A stretch of 29,176 nucleotides of DNA from assembly GCA_965236175.1 (NCBI GenBank), contig CBDEAT010000008.1, positions 1 through 29,176 of the forward strand, read 5' to 3'. How positions within the stretch are numbered: position 1 is the first letter of the stretch; the number at the start of each line of letters is the position of its first letter. The position numbers and the translations under genes were made by a program. Shown here piece by piece: positions 17,164-25,827 of this stretch. The stretch is from Fontibacterium universale. Its GTDB lineage: Bacteria > Pseudomonadota > Alphaproteobacteria > Pelagibacterales > Pelagibacteraceae. Under the pieces are notes generated by a model. That model worked only from the letters and a program-made list of their open reading frames with translations. It did no database searches and was not told where the DNA came from.

Positions 17164-18054
17164 ATGGATTGGGATAAACTTAAGATATTTCACGCGGTTG
17201 CTCAAGCTGGTAGTTTTACTGAAGCATCAGGTACTTTAAATTTAAGCCAATCTGCAATTAGCCGTCAAATCCAATCTTTAGAACAAACTTTAAAAACATC
17301 TTTATTTGAAAGACACGCAAGAGGTCTCTCCCTTACAGAAGACGGTGAGATACTTTTTAAAACAGCCAATGAAGTTATTATTCATTTAAAAGGAGTTGAG
17401 ACTTCTTTGATGGAAAAAAAGGATAAACCATCTGGAAAATTAATCGTCACTACTGTGGTTGGTTTTGGAAGCATTTGGTTAACACCTAGAATTAAAGAAT
17501 TCATGGATAAATATCCTGAAATGGAAGTTGAAGTGATTGTAACAGATAAAGAGTTAGATTTAAGTACGCGTGAAGCTGACGTTGCCATTTGGATGAGACA
17601 ACCAACTCAGCTAAGTTATATTCAGAAAAAATTAATTGATATTAACTATCATATTTATGGTTCACCTAAATATTTAGAAGAAAATGGTTATCCAAATACA
17701 GTGAAAGATTTAGATAAACATAAGTTTATTGTTTATGGAAAAGGTACTCCTTCGCCGCTATCTCAAACAGATTGGATTTTAAAAGTTGGTAAAAAAGATT
17801 CTACTAAAAGAAAATCAGTAATGAGAGTGAATAATATTTACTCTTTGTTACTTGCAGTTGAAAGTGGAGTGGGTCTAGCAGCATTGCCCGATTATATGGT
17901 TCAAGAAAAAAGTACTCTCGTTAAAGTTTTGCCAAATATAGACGGACCTAAATATGAAGCGCATTTTGTTTATCCGCAATCTTTAAAAAATGTGGCACGT
18001 ATTAAAAGTTTCAGAGACTTTATCTTTGATAAAGTAAACGAATGGCGTTTTTAA
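17164..18054 (+). CDS. LysR-type transcriptional regulator
   Basis: This 296-aa protein has an N-terminal winged helix-turn-helix: WDKLKIFHAVAQAGSFTEAS (residues 3-22), then LNLSQSAISRQIQSLEQTL and LFERHARGLSLTEDG. A periplasmic-binding-like effector domain follows from about residue 93. Unlike most LysR genes it is not divergent from its neighbour but lies directly downstream of the acuI-like gene in the same direction, so co-transcription and regulation of that operon are plausible but not shown. The effector is unknown. Confidence 0.9.
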   Translation: MDWDKLKIFHAVAQAGSFTEASGTLNLSQSAISRQIQSLEQTLKTSLFERHARGLSLTEDGEILFKTANEVIIHLKGVETSLMEKKDKPSGKLIVTTVVGFGSIWLTPRIKEFMDKYPEMEVEVIVTDKELDLSTREADVAIWMRQPTQLSYIQKKLIDINYHIYGSPKYLEENGYPNTVKDLDKHKFIVYGKGTPSPLSQTDWILKVGKKDSTKRKSVMRVNNIYSLLLAVESGVGLAALPDYMVQEKSTLVKVLPNIDGPKYEAHFVYPQSLKNVARIKSFRDFIFDKVNEWRF

Positions 18055-18079
18055 TTTTTTAAAATTCTCAACTGATTAA

Positions 18080-18694
18080 ATGTTAACTTTTTTTATTGGT
18101 ATTTTATCGGGTTTTTGTCTTGCCTTACCTGTTGGTGCTATTGCATTAATGTGTATTAATAAAACTTTACAATATGGAATTAAATCTGGAATCGCGGTTG
18201 GCCTTGGAGCTTCGTTTGCAGATGCTTTCTACGCATTCATTGCTATTTATAGTTTGAGTACCATCTCAAATATTTTTTTACAAAACGGAGATATCCTTAG
18301 AATTATAGGCGGATTATGCTTAATTTTTATTTCAATTCGAATGTTATTTAGCGGCCCTGTAACTATTGAAGAAAAGAAAGTTAATTATAATGAATGGCCA
18401 AAAGATATAATTTCAGGATTTATTATTACTCTTAGCAATCCTTTAACTTATATTGGATTTATAGCTTTACTTTCTTATATGCATTTAACCTTTAAAAACT
18501 TTAATTCAGATTTAATTTTAAATTTTTCTGCAGGTGCATTTGTGGGTTCAATGGCGTGGTGGTTAATATTAGTTGAATTTGCAAGATTTTTAAAAAATAA
18601 AGTCAACTCTACTTTTATAAGACGTTCTAATATTATTTCGGGATTAATTATTTTGGGGTTCGGAGCAATTGTTATTTTATCATCGTTAAGTTAA
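18080..18694 (+). CDS. LysE family translocator
   Basis: This 204-aa integral membrane protein has about six helices. The N-terminus GFCLALPVGAIALMCINKTL and GIAVGLGASFADAFYAF are the characteristic LysE/RhtB half-motifs, and SNPLTYIGFIALL marks the later conserved Asn-Pro region. Members export amino acids or related small solutes; the cargo here cannot be told. It stands 25 bases after the LysR gene and nine before rseP. Confidence 0.85.
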   Translation: MLTFFIGILSGFCLALPVGAIALMCINKTLQYGIKSGIAVGLGASFADAFYAFIAIYSLSTISNIFLQNGDILRIIGGLCLIFISIRMLFSGPVTIEEKKVNYNEWPKDIISGFIITLSNPLTYIGFIALLSYMHLTFKNFNSDLILNFSAGAFVGSMAWWLILVEFARFLKNKVNSTFIRRSNIISGLIILGFGAIVILSSLS

Positions 18695-18703
18695 ATTTAA
18701 ATT

Positions 18704-19810
18704 ATGACTATAATTAATATTATCATTCCATTTATAATTTTAATATCCGTTGTAGTTTTTGTGCATGAGTATGGTCATTACTATTATGCAAAAAAATACG
18801 GAGTAAAAGTTACAGATTTTTCAATTGGTTTTGGTAAAGAATTATTTGGCTGGACAGATAAAGATGGAACACGATGGAAAGTTTGTCTTATACCTTTAGG
18901 TGGTTATGTAAAATTTTTTGGCGATACTAATCCTGCAAGTCAACCAGAGAAACTTTCTACTTTTTCCGAAAAAGAAAAAACGTATTTACTTGCTACAAAA
19001 AAATTATATCAACGAGCAATTATTGTATCGGCAGGACCGATTGCTAATTTTATTTTAGCTTTAGTTATTTTTTCTTGTGTTTATATGTTTTTTGGAAAAG
19101 ATTTTTCTGTTCCTGTAATTCAAGATGTTAAAATTGATAGTCCTGCTTATAAAGCTGGTTTAAAAAAAGGTGATCAAATACTTAATATCAATGATAAAAA
19201 AATTACAAGCATTACAGAAGTTTCTCAATCCATTGCTTTATCTGAAACTAATTTAATTAAGATAACAATTCTTCGAGATAAAAAAGAATATGATTTGCAA
19301 GTCCAAGCAATTGTGGAAGCCACTAAAGATCAATTAGGAAATAATTTAAATCGAAAAATGATTGGAATACAAATTATTCCACTCAATAATGAACTCAATA
19401 GACAAAAATTAGGTCCCGCCAAGGCAATTTATTATTCACTAAAAGAAATTTGGTTTACAATTTCAACTACCATGAGCTATGTCGGTAAAATGATTATTGG
19501 AACCGAAAAGGCTGATCAGTTAGGAGGGCCTATAAAGATTGCGCAGATCTCAGGACAGGTTGCTGAACTTGGAATTATTCCATTCTTATCTATTATGGCT
19601 TACATTTCTATTAGCTTAGGACTGATTAACTTGTTTCCAATTCCATTATTAGATGGTGGGCATTTGTTATTTTATTTTTATGAGTTTGTTAGAGGAAAAC
19701 CTTTGAGTGAAAAGACACAAACTTATTTCTTTAAATTTGGTTTATTCGTACTTTTTGCTTTAATGTTTTTTTCGACCTATAACGACCTTAAAGGCCTTGG
19801 TCTTTTCTAA
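18704..19810 (+). CDS. rseP: Site-2 membrane protease RseP
   Basis: This 368-aa intramembrane zinc metalloprotease cleaves anti-sigma factors and remnant signal peptides. The active-site HEYGH is at residues 21-25 inside the first membrane helix. A PDZ domain covers roughly residues 125-200 (DSPAYKAGLKKGDQILNIND), and the second catalytic motif NLFPIPLLDGGH lies near 310-321. One PDZ domain and this length are normal for the shorter alphaproteobacterial form. In many genomes rseP lies between dxr and bamA; here it follows a LysE exporter, and HU comes next after a 148-base gap. Confidence 0.92.
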   Translation: MTIINIIIPFIILISVVVFVHEYGHYYYAKKYGVKVTDFSIGFGKELFGWTDKDGTRWKVCLIPLGGYVKFFGDTNPASQPEKLSTFSEKEKTYLLATKKLYQRAIIVSAGPIANFILALVIFSCVYMFFGKDFSVPVIQDVKIDSPAYKAGLKKGDQILNINDKKITSITEVSQSIALSETNLIKITILRDKKEYDLQVQAIVEATKDQLGNNLNRKMIGIQIIPLNNELNRQKLGPAKAIYYSLKEIWFTISTTMSYVGKMIIGTEKADQLGGPIKIAQISGQVAELGIIPFLSIMAYISISLGLINLFPIPLLDGGHLLFYFYEFVRGKPLSEKTQTYFFKFGLFVLFALMFFSTYNDLKGLGLF

Positions 19811-19856
19811 AAAGTCATACAAAACAAAGTCTTAAGCAAAAACCCTTATAAATCAT

Positions 19857-19905
19857 ATCAACATGTAGTGTTCAAAAATTAAGCAAATACTACATTTATG
19901 TTGAT
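19857..19905. other. Hairpin in the rseP-HU gap
   Basis: ATCAACAT-GTAGT (19857-19869) pairs with ACTAC-attt-ATGTTGAT (19889-19905), a 13-bp stem with a 4-base bulge and a 19-base loop. A six-base T run follows a few bases later (within 19913-19919). It could end the rseP transcript or be part of the HU leader. TTGATT at 19901-19906 in its right arm could also be a -35 element for HU. Confidence 0.45.
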
Positions 19906-19958
19906 TTCCTAGGTTTTTTAAACATTATTTAAATATTAACGAATCAAAAGGGTTAAAT

Positions 19959-20234
19959 ATGAACAAAAAACAATTAGTGGCTAAAATAGCTACTGCTTGC
20001 AATATGGGCAAAAGTGATGCCGAAAAAACCTTTGATAAAATACAGGACATTATTCTAGATTCATTAAAGAATGATGAAACTGTAAAAATCGCAGGTTTTG
20101 GTACGTATAAAGTTGCAAAGAGAAAAGCTAGAACAGGTAGAAATCCTAGAACTGGCGAAAGTATCCAAATCGGAGCTTCTCAAAAAGTTAAGTTTTTGCC
20201 AGCAAAAGCTTTAAAAGAGATGTTTAATAAGTAA
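19959..20234 (+). CDS. hupB: DNA-binding protein HU
   Basis: This 91-aa histone-like protein bends and compacts DNA as a dimer. The N-terminus MNKKQLVAKIA, the core VKIAGFGTYKV and the DNA-binding arm RKARTGRNPRTGESIQI are all present with no insertions. AAAGGG at 19947-19952 gives a good ribosome binding site, six bases before the ATG. It stands as a single-gene unit between a hairpin upstream and a strong terminator downstream. HU and IHF subunits are similar; the arm sequence and length favour HU. Confidence 0.95.
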   Translation: MNKKQLVAKIATACNMGKSDAEKTFDKIQDIILDSLKNDETVKIAGFGTYKVAKRKARTGRNPRTGESIQIGASQKVKFLPAKALKEMFNK

Positions 20235-20242
20235 TTTCGTTT

Positions 20243-20276
20243 TTAATAACTCAGCCTTTATTGGCTGAGTTATTAA
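20243..20276 (+). terminator. Strong terminator after HU
   Basis: A perfect 14-bp stem (TTAATAACTCAGCC at 20243-20256, its complement at 20263-20276) encloses a six-base loop, nine bases after the HU stop. A short T-rich tail follows. It is among the best rho-independent terminators in the window. Confidence 0.88.
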
Positions 20277-20393
20277 TCTTTAAGTCCTTAAGTTATTTAA
20301 AAATATTTAAATTCTAGAAACTTTTTCAACCTTAACTTGTTTGTATATAAATTTAATTAATTTATAACTTAATTAAACAATTTGGAGAAAAAC

Positions 20394-21065
20394 ATGTTTT
20401 CTAAAGAACTAAATGCAAAATTAGATGAATTCCATCTTCTTAAACATCCATTCTATCAAGCATGGAATGAAGGCAAATTAAGCAGAGAAATTATAAAAGA
20501 TTACGCTGAACAATATTATCATCACGTAAAAGCATTCCCTCGTTACATTAGCGCAACTCATTCACTATGTGAGGATATTGCTGATAGAAAAATTCTACTT
20601 GAGAATTTAAATGATGAGGAAGATAAACATAATGATCACCCTAAGCTATGGAAGCAATTTGCTGTAGCGTTAGGAGCTGACAAAAACGAAATCGAAAAAG
20701 TAAAATTAGAAAAATATACTTCAGAGATGATTGATAATTTCTTTAAACAAGGAAGATCAACTTATGCTGAAGGACTTGCTTCTTTATATACTTACGAAAG
20801 ACAAATCCCTGAAATCGCAGACGTAAAGATTGAAGGTCTTAAAAAGTTTTACGGGGTAGATTCAGAATCTGGGCTTGCATTTTTTGAAACTCATAAAAAA
20901 GCTGATGTGTATCACAGACAAGAGTGCGAAGTTTTGTTGGATAATCTTTCTAAAGATGATCAGGCAAAAGCAGAAACTGCAGCTCTTAAAACTGCAAAAC
21001 ATCTTTGGAATTTTCTTTCAGGCGTAGCTCAAAAACATAATCTAAGCGTTCAAGCAGCAGCCTAA
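20394..21065 (+). CDS. CADD-like folate protein, possible self-sacrificing PABA synthase
   Basis: This 223-aa helical protein is of the heme-oxygenase/TenA/PqqC-like fold and is closest to the CADD family linked to folate metabolism. Start: GGAG at 20384-20387 serves the ATG at 20394; an upstream in-frame TTG at 20382 overlaps that site. In Chlamydia, CADD replaces the usual p-aminobenzoate (PABA) genes and builds PABA from its own Tyr and Lys side chains at a dimetal site. Every residue I recall as important has a counterpart here: Tyr21 (HPFY), Glu75, His82 (DHPKLW), Tyr134-Glu135 (YTYE), Lys145 (DVKIEG), and His167, Asp171, His174 (THKKADVYH). The function is inferred from these matches. 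The gene is flanked by two strong terminators, so it appears monocistronic. Older annotation would call it PqqC-like; no pqq genes are near. Confidence 0.82.
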   Translation: MFSKELNAKLDEFHLLKHPFYQAWNEGKLSREIIKDYAEQYYHHVKAFPRYISATHSLCEDIADRKILLENLNDEEDKHNDHPKLWKQFAVALGADKNEIEKVKLEKYTSEMIDNFFKQGRSTYAEGLASLYTYERQIPEIADVKIEGLKKFYGVDSESGLAFFETHKKADVYHRQECEVLLDNLSKDDQAKAETAALKTAKHLWNFLSGVAQKHNLSVQAAA

Positions 21066-21077
21066 ATAAGTTTTTTT

Positions 21078-21112
21078 AAATATCCTGTGGCAAATTAGAC
21101 CACAGGATATTT
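21078..21112 (+). terminator. Strong terminator after the CADD-like gene
   Basis: A perfect 13-bp stem (AAATATCCTGTGG at 21078-21090, complement at 21100-21112) has a nine-base loop and lies 12 bases past the stop codon. T-rich sequence flanks both sides, including seven T before the stem. It isolates the gene from the serine operon, which starts 25 bases later. Confidence 0.85.
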
Positions 21113-21137
21113 ATTTGATTAGTTTAAGATATTATTT

Positions 21138-22298
21138 ATGACAATCGAGAGACCCTCTGTAAAACCAGAAAGAGCTTTTTTTTCATCAGGTCCTTGCGCA
21201 AAAAGACCTGGGTGGTCTATTGCTAATCTCCCAACTTTTACTTTAGGAAGATCGCATCGATCTAAAATCGCTAAAGATAAGTTAAAAGAATTAATCACTT
21301 TATCAAAATCATTATTAAAACTTCCAAACGATTATAAAGTTGGAATTGTTGCAGGCTCGGATACAGGCGCAATTGAAATGGCAATGTGGAGTTTGCTTGG
21401 AGCAACAGGAGTTGATGTTTTAGGTTGGGAAAATTTTGGTAACGATTGGGTTAAAGATGCCGTTAGCCAATTAAAAATAAAAAATTTAAATGTTCATAAA
21501 GCAGACTACGGAAAACTTCCTGATTTAACAAAAGTTGATTTTAATAATGACGTTGTATTTGCATGGAACGGTACTAGTTCTGGAGTATGCGTCCCAGATG
21601 CTAATTGGATAAAAGACGATCGAAAAGGGCTTACAATATGCGATGCCACATCTTCTGTTTTTGCAATGCCAATGGATTGGAAAAAATTAGACGTTATTAC
21701 GTGGTCATGGCAGAAAGTTTTAGGAGGAGAAGCTGCCCATGGAATGATTGCATTATCACCTAAAGCCTTAGAAAGATTAAAAACATATCAACCAAACTGG
21801 CCAATTCCTAAAATATTTAGATTAGCTGAAGATAAAAAAGTATTAGAAGGTATTTTTGAAGGTGAAACTATTAATACTCCCTCAATGCTTTGCGTTGAAG
21901 ATTGTATAGATGCATTATTGTGGATTGAATCTATTGGCGGTTTAGAAGGAGCAATTAAAAGATCAAAGAAAAATTTAGAAGAAGTTAAATTCTTTGTTAA
22001 AGAAAATAAAGATTGGATTGATTTCTTAGCTGAAAAAGAAAATACAATTTCATCAACTAGTATTTGTTTAAAAATTACTGATCCAAAATTTAAAAAACTA
22101 AGCAAAGAAGATCAAGCAGCTAAGTTAAAGAATATTAATCAAATATTGGAAAAAGAAAATATTGCTTATGATGTAAATTCTTATAGAACTGCACCAGCAG
22201 GCTTTAGAATCTGGGGCGGTGCTACAGTTGAATCGACTGATATTGAAAAATTACTTCCTTGGATCAAGTGGGCTTATTTGACGAATTTAAATGTATAA
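21138..22298 (+). CDS. serC: Phosphoserine aminotransferase
   Basis: SerC transaminates 3-phosphohydroxypyruvate to phosphoserine using PLP. At 386 aa, with the start RPSVKPERAFFSSGPCAKRP and the PLP-lysine block TWSWQKVLGGEAAHG (Lys193), it belongs to the longer SerC type found in alphaproteobacteria and Methanosarcina rather than the E. coli type. It is the first gene of serC-serA-serB, overlaps serA by eight bases, and starts 25 bases after a strong terminator, so the promoter must lie in that gap or within the terminator region. Confidence 0.92.
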   Translation: MTIERPSVKPERAFFSSGPCAKRPGWSIANLPTFTLGRSHRSKIAKDKLKELITLSKSLLKLPNDYKVGIVAGSDTGAIEMAMWSLLGATGVDVLGWENFGNDWVKDAVSQLKIKNLNVHKADYGKLPDLTKVDFNNDVVFAWNGTSSGVCVPDANWIKDDRKGLTICDATSSVFAMPMDWKKLDVITWSWQKVLGGEAAHGMIALSPKALERLKTYQPNWPIPKIFRLAEDKKVLEGIFEGETINTPSMLCVEDCIDALLWIESIGGLEGAIKRSKKNLEEVKFFVKENKDWIDFLAEKENTISSTSICLKITDPKFKKLSKEDQAAKLKNINQILEKENIAYDVNSYRTAPAGFRIWGGATVESTDIEKLLPWIKWAYLTNLNV

Positions 22299-23883
22299 AG
22301 TTTTAATAGCAGACAAACTTAGTAATGAAGCATTAGCCATTTTTAAAGAAAATGGAATTGAAGCCATTACTAAAACTGATCTTGATGTAAAATCATTAAT
22401 AAAAGAATTACAAGATTGCGATGGTCTAGTTGTAAGATCTGCAACAAAAGCAACCAAAGAAGTAATAGAGTCTTGCAAGAAACTTAAAGTTATTGGTAGA
22501 GCTGGAATTGGAGTTGATAACGTAGATTTAGATGCTGCAACAAGCAATGGCAAAGTTGTAATGAATACTCCATTTGGAAATTCAATTACAACAGCAGAAC
22601 ATGCGATTACATTAATACTTTCAACTGCAAGACAAATTCCTTATGCAGACAAAACTACCCACGAAGGTAAATGGGAAAAATCTACTATTAAAGGAGTGGA
22701 AGTTACTGGAAAGACTTTAGGAATTATTGGTTGCGGGAATATTGGAACAATTGTTGCTCAACGAGCATTAGGTCTTCAGTTTAAAGTAATTGTATTTGAT
22801 CCATTCTTACAAGACAAAAAAGCATTAGAGCTTGGAGTCGAAAAAGTAACTTTAGATGATTTGTTTAAAAGATCAGACTTTATTACATTACACACGCCGC
22901 TTAATGAAAAAACAAAAAATATTGTTAGCAAAGAAGCATTTAAAAAAATGAAAAAAGGAGTTCGCGTTGTTAATTGTGCACGAGGTGGCCTTGTTGACGA
23001 AGTTGCTTTAAAAGAAAATTTAGAAAGTGGACATGTTGCAAGTGCCGCATTAGATGTTTTTGTTGAGGAACCTCCAAAAGGAAGTCCTCTTTTAGGAACT
23101 AAAAACTTAATTCTGACGCCACATTTAGGGGCATCAACAACAGAAGCTCAAGAAAAAGTAGCAGTACAGATTGCTGAGCAGATATCAGATTACTTAAAAA
23201 CAGGAGCTATTACTAATGCAGTTAATACTTTTTCTTTAACCGCAAAAGAATATCAGTCAGTTAAACCCTTTTTAAAGTTATCAAGTTTATTAGGTGGTTT
23301 TGCAGGCCAATTAACTGAGAATGCTATTAAGTCTATTCAGATAGAATTTGAAGGAACAGCTGCAAATGTAAACAGTGTCCCACTTACGCAAACAATTATT
23401 TATAGTTTATTAAAACCAACAACAGACAGTATTAATATTATTAATTCAGTTTTAGTTGCTAAGAGTAAATCAATTTCCATTTCTGAAGTTAAGCACCAAA
23501 AAGAAAACGATTATCAGTCTTTAATTAAATTAACTGTTACTACCGACAAACAAACTCGTTCAGTATCTGGAACAATTTTTGGTGGTAAAGCTAGAATAGT
23601 TGAAATTAAAGGAATTAAAATTGAAGCAGATTTATCAGAGCATAATTTATATGTAACAAACCAAGATAAACCTGGCTTTATAAAAGATTTATCGAAAATT
23701 TTAGCTGATAATAAAATTAATATAGCCACTTTTCATTTAGGCAGATTAAGTAGCGGGGGTGAGGCGATTGCTATTATTTCAACAGACAATAAGATTGAAA
23801 ATTCAGTTATTGAAAGTATTAAGAAAATTCCTTTAGTGATCCAAGCTAAATATATTCAATTCAAAGATAAAGAGAATGAATAG
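22291..23883 (+). CDS. serA: D-3-phosphoglycerate dehydrogenase
   Basis: This 530-aa enzyme oxidises 3-phosphoglycerate, the committed step of serine synthesis. It has an N-terminal substrate domain (VVRSATKATKEVIE), a Rossmann domain with GIIGCGNIGTIVAQRALG near residues 145-162, catalytic Arg in VNCARGGLVDE, catalytic His in TPHLGAST, an intervening domain from about 320, and a C-terminal ACT domain from about 455 (LYVTNQDKPGFIKDL) that commonly binds serine for feedback control. The full-length type-1 architecture is intact. It overlaps serC by eight bases and serB by eight bases. Confidence 0.95.
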   Translation: MYKVLIADKLSNEALAIFKENGIEAITKTDLDVKSLIKELQDCDGLVVRSATKATKEVIESCKKLKVIGRAGIGVDNVDLDAATSNGKVVMNTPFGNSITTAEHAITLILSTARQIPYADKTTHEGKWEKSTIKGVEVTGKTLGIIGCGNIGTIVAQRALGLQFKVIVFDPFLQDKKALELGVEKVTLDDLFKRSDFITLHTPLNEKTKNIVSKEAFKKMKKGVRVVNCARGGLVDEVALKENLESGHVASAALDVFVEEPPKGSPLLGTKNLILTPHLGASTTEAQEKVAVQIAEQISDYLKTGAITNAVNTFSLTAKEYQSVKPFLKLSSLLGGFAGQLTENAIKSIQIEFEGTAANVNSVPLTQTIIYSLLKPTTDSINIINSVLVAKSKSISISEVKHQKENDYQSLIKLTVTTDKQTRSVSGTIFGGKARIVEIKGIKIEADLSEHNLYVTNQDKPGFIKDLSKILADNKINIATFHLGRLSSGGEAIAIISTDNKIENSVIESIKKIPLVIQAKYIQFKDKENE

Positions 23884-24760
23884 TTCTTCTGAACTAGTCT
23901 GTACTTTCGTAACTAAAAAGAAATTAGATTATAAAAAAGTTATAAATTTTTTCTCAAAAATTCAAAACACTAACGATTATAAAATACTCTCAAACAGAGC
24001 CCTAGATCTGTACTGCGAAGATATTAATAAAAAAAATCAAGATAAACTTAGAACATTTTGTTTTAAAAATAAAATTGATGTTTGCATTCAAAAGTCAAAA
24101 TGGAGAAAAAAGAAAATATTTCTTGCTGACATGGATGCAACTATGATTAAGGATGAAACTTTAGATAATCTTGTAAAGATAGCTGGAATAAAAGCAGACA
24201 TTGATAAATTAAGTAAACTTGCAATGGACGGAAAGATCAGTCTTAGAGATACATTAAAGTTTAGAGTTAGTTATTTAAAAGGCAAAAGCACAAAACTTAT
24301 AAAACGAGTTGTAAAAAAAATTAGATTTAATGAAGGTTCAAATATTTTAGTAAAAACTCTAAATAAGAATGGTTATCACACAAGTTTAGTGACGGGAGGA
24401 TTTCAGCCAATTTCAACTTATGTTGGAAAAGTGTTGGGTTTTAAAAAAGTAATCAGCAATAGATTTGTTATAAAAAATAACAAATTTACAGGAGAATATA
24501 TTCCAATTACCGGTAAGCAGAATTCAAAATTGGTTTATTTAAATGAGGTTTGTAAGAAAAAGAAATTAGATAAAATAAAACATGCGATTTCTGTTGGAGA
24601 CGGCGCAAATGATCTTGGAATGTTACAAAACTCAGGACTTGGAATAGGTTATCACTCTCACCAAATAATAAAAAAAGCAGTTAATAACCATATTCAATTT
24701 ACCGACCTTAGAACAATTTTATTTTATTTAGGATTTACTGAGAAAGAATTTTCTAAATAG
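23876..24760 (+). CDS. serB: Phosphoserine phosphatase
   Basis: This 294-aa HAD-family phosphatase completes serine synthesis. The nucleophile motif is DMDAT (Asp85, Asp87), where the common form is DMDST. Motif II is LVTGGF, and VGDGANDLGML (from residue 240) is the metal-binding motif. A partly degraded ACT-like N-terminal domain of about 75 residues precedes the catalytic domain, as in other alphaproteobacterial SerB proteins. The gene overlaps serA by eight bases upstream and the convergent bcp gene by eight bases at the 3' end. Confidence 0.92.
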   Translation: MNSSSELVCTFVTKKKLDYKKVINFFSKIQNTNDYKILSNRALDLYCEDINKKNQDKLRTFCFKNKIDVCIQKSKWRKKKIFLADMDATMIKDETLDNLVKIAGIKADIDKLSKLAMDGKISLRDTLKFRVSYLKGKSTKLIKRVVKKIRFNEGSNILVKTLNKNGYHTSLVTGGFQPISTYVGKVLGFKKVISNRFVIKNNKFTGEYIPITGKQNSKLVYLNEVCKKKKLDKIKHAISVGDGANDLGMLQNSGLGIGYHSHQIIKKAVNNHIQFTDLRTILFYLGFTEKEFSK

Positions 24761-25214
24761 TCTCTTTTAGAAGGCTCAATACTTCTTTTGCATGATCTGT
24801 AACTTTAACATTATTCCAGATTTTTATTATTTTTCCTTTTGGATTAATTAAAACTGTTGTTCTTTTAATTCCCATAAATTTTTTTCCATACATACTTTTT
24901 TCACCCCAGGCTCCATATTTTTTTAGAGCTATAATTTTTTCATCTGACAATAATTGAAAAGGAATTTTAAATTTACTAATAAATTTATTATGACTTTCTA
25001 TATTGTCTTTTGAGATCCCAACAATCTCGCAGTTAAATTTTTTGAATTCCTTATATAATTTTGAAAAATCTTTAGCTTCATTAGTGCAGCCTGGAGTATT
25101 ATCTCTAGGATAAAAGTAGATTACTAAAAACTTGTTTTTATTCTTTTTAAGCTCAAATTCTTTATTATTACTTGAAGGAATTTTAAAATTAGGCGCTAAT
25201 TCTTTTTCTTTCAT
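24753..25214 (-). CDS. bcp: Thiol peroxidase Bcp/PrxQ
   Basis: This 153-aa peroxiredoxin reduces hydroperoxides. The peroxidatic Cys43 lies in YPRDNTPGCTNEAKDF. The resolving Cys five residues later, found in E. coli Bcp, is replaced by Lys48; another Cys is near residue 67 (FNCEIVGIS). The enzyme therefore probably works as a 1-Cys or atypical PrxQ with a partner thiol. The rest of the fold (ELAPNFKIPSSN, FKIPFQLLSDE) is standard. It is convergent with serB and divergent from a rhodanese gene 50 bases away. Confidence 0.9.
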   Translation of the reverse strand: MKEKELAPNFKIPSSNNKEFELKKNKNKFLVIYFYPRDNTPGCTNEAKDFSKLYKEFKKFNCEIVGISKDNIESHNKFISKFKIPFQLLSDEKIIALKKYGAWGEKSMYGKKFMGIKRTTVLINPKGKIIKIWNNVKVTDHAKEVLSLLKETI

Positions 25215-25264
25215 TATTAATATTATATTTAAAAAATAGAAAATACTTTATAAAATAGTCTATA

Positions 25265-25657
25265 ATGAAGATAAAATCACATAAACAACTAGTTGAAGAA
25301 GCGAGTTTAGAAATAGAAAATCTTACTCCTGAAGAGGCCAAAGTACGATTGGATGATAATACTATTTTTATAGATATTAGAGATATTAGGGAGTTATGGA
25401 GAGAAGGAACTGTTGAGAATTCAAAACATATACCAAGAGGAATGTTAGAATTTTGGTTAGATCCGAGCAGTCACTACTACAAAGAAGAATTTGCAGTTGA
25501 GAAAAAAAAGATATTGTTTTGCGCACAAGGAATGAGATCAGCCCTTGCTGCTAAAACTTTAAAAGATATGGGCTTTACTAATGTTGCTCATGTTAAAGGT
25601 GGCTTTGAAGCATTAAAGAAATCTAATTTTAAAGTAGTAGAAGTTAAGAAAAAATAA
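25265..25657 (+). CDS. Rhodanese-like sulfurtransferase
   Basis: A single rhodanese domain of 130 aa. The substrate loop contains the catalytic Cys86 in FCAQGMRSALAAKTL, and FIDIRDIRELWREG near residue 36 and HIPRGMLEF near 57 are the other two rhodanese landmarks. There is no signal peptide, so it acts in the cytoplasm. Sulfur donor and acceptor are unknown. It is divergent from bcp and ends one base before the convergent isomerase gene. Confidence 0.88.
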   Translation: MKIKSHKQLVEEASLEIENLTPEEAKVRLDDNTIFIDIRDIRELWREGTVENSKHIPRGMLEFWLDPSSHYYKEEFAVEKKKILFCAQGMRSALAAKTLKDMGFTNVAHVKGGFEALKKSNFKVVEVKKK

Positions 25658-25827
25658 TTATTTTTTTGCCTCATTAAGCGCAAAGTCGAGTCTGTCTTGC
25701 CCCCAAAACATTTTTCCATTTACTATAAAAGTTGGAACTCCAAATACACCTTTATCAAAAGAGTCATTTGTTCTTTTGATAAGATCATTTTTAATTACAG
25801 GATCGTTATATTTTAATGAAAATAAAT

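Noticed and set aside
20382..20393. TTG start for the CADD-like gene
   Set aside because: It overlaps the GGAG ribosome binding site that serves the ATG at 20394.
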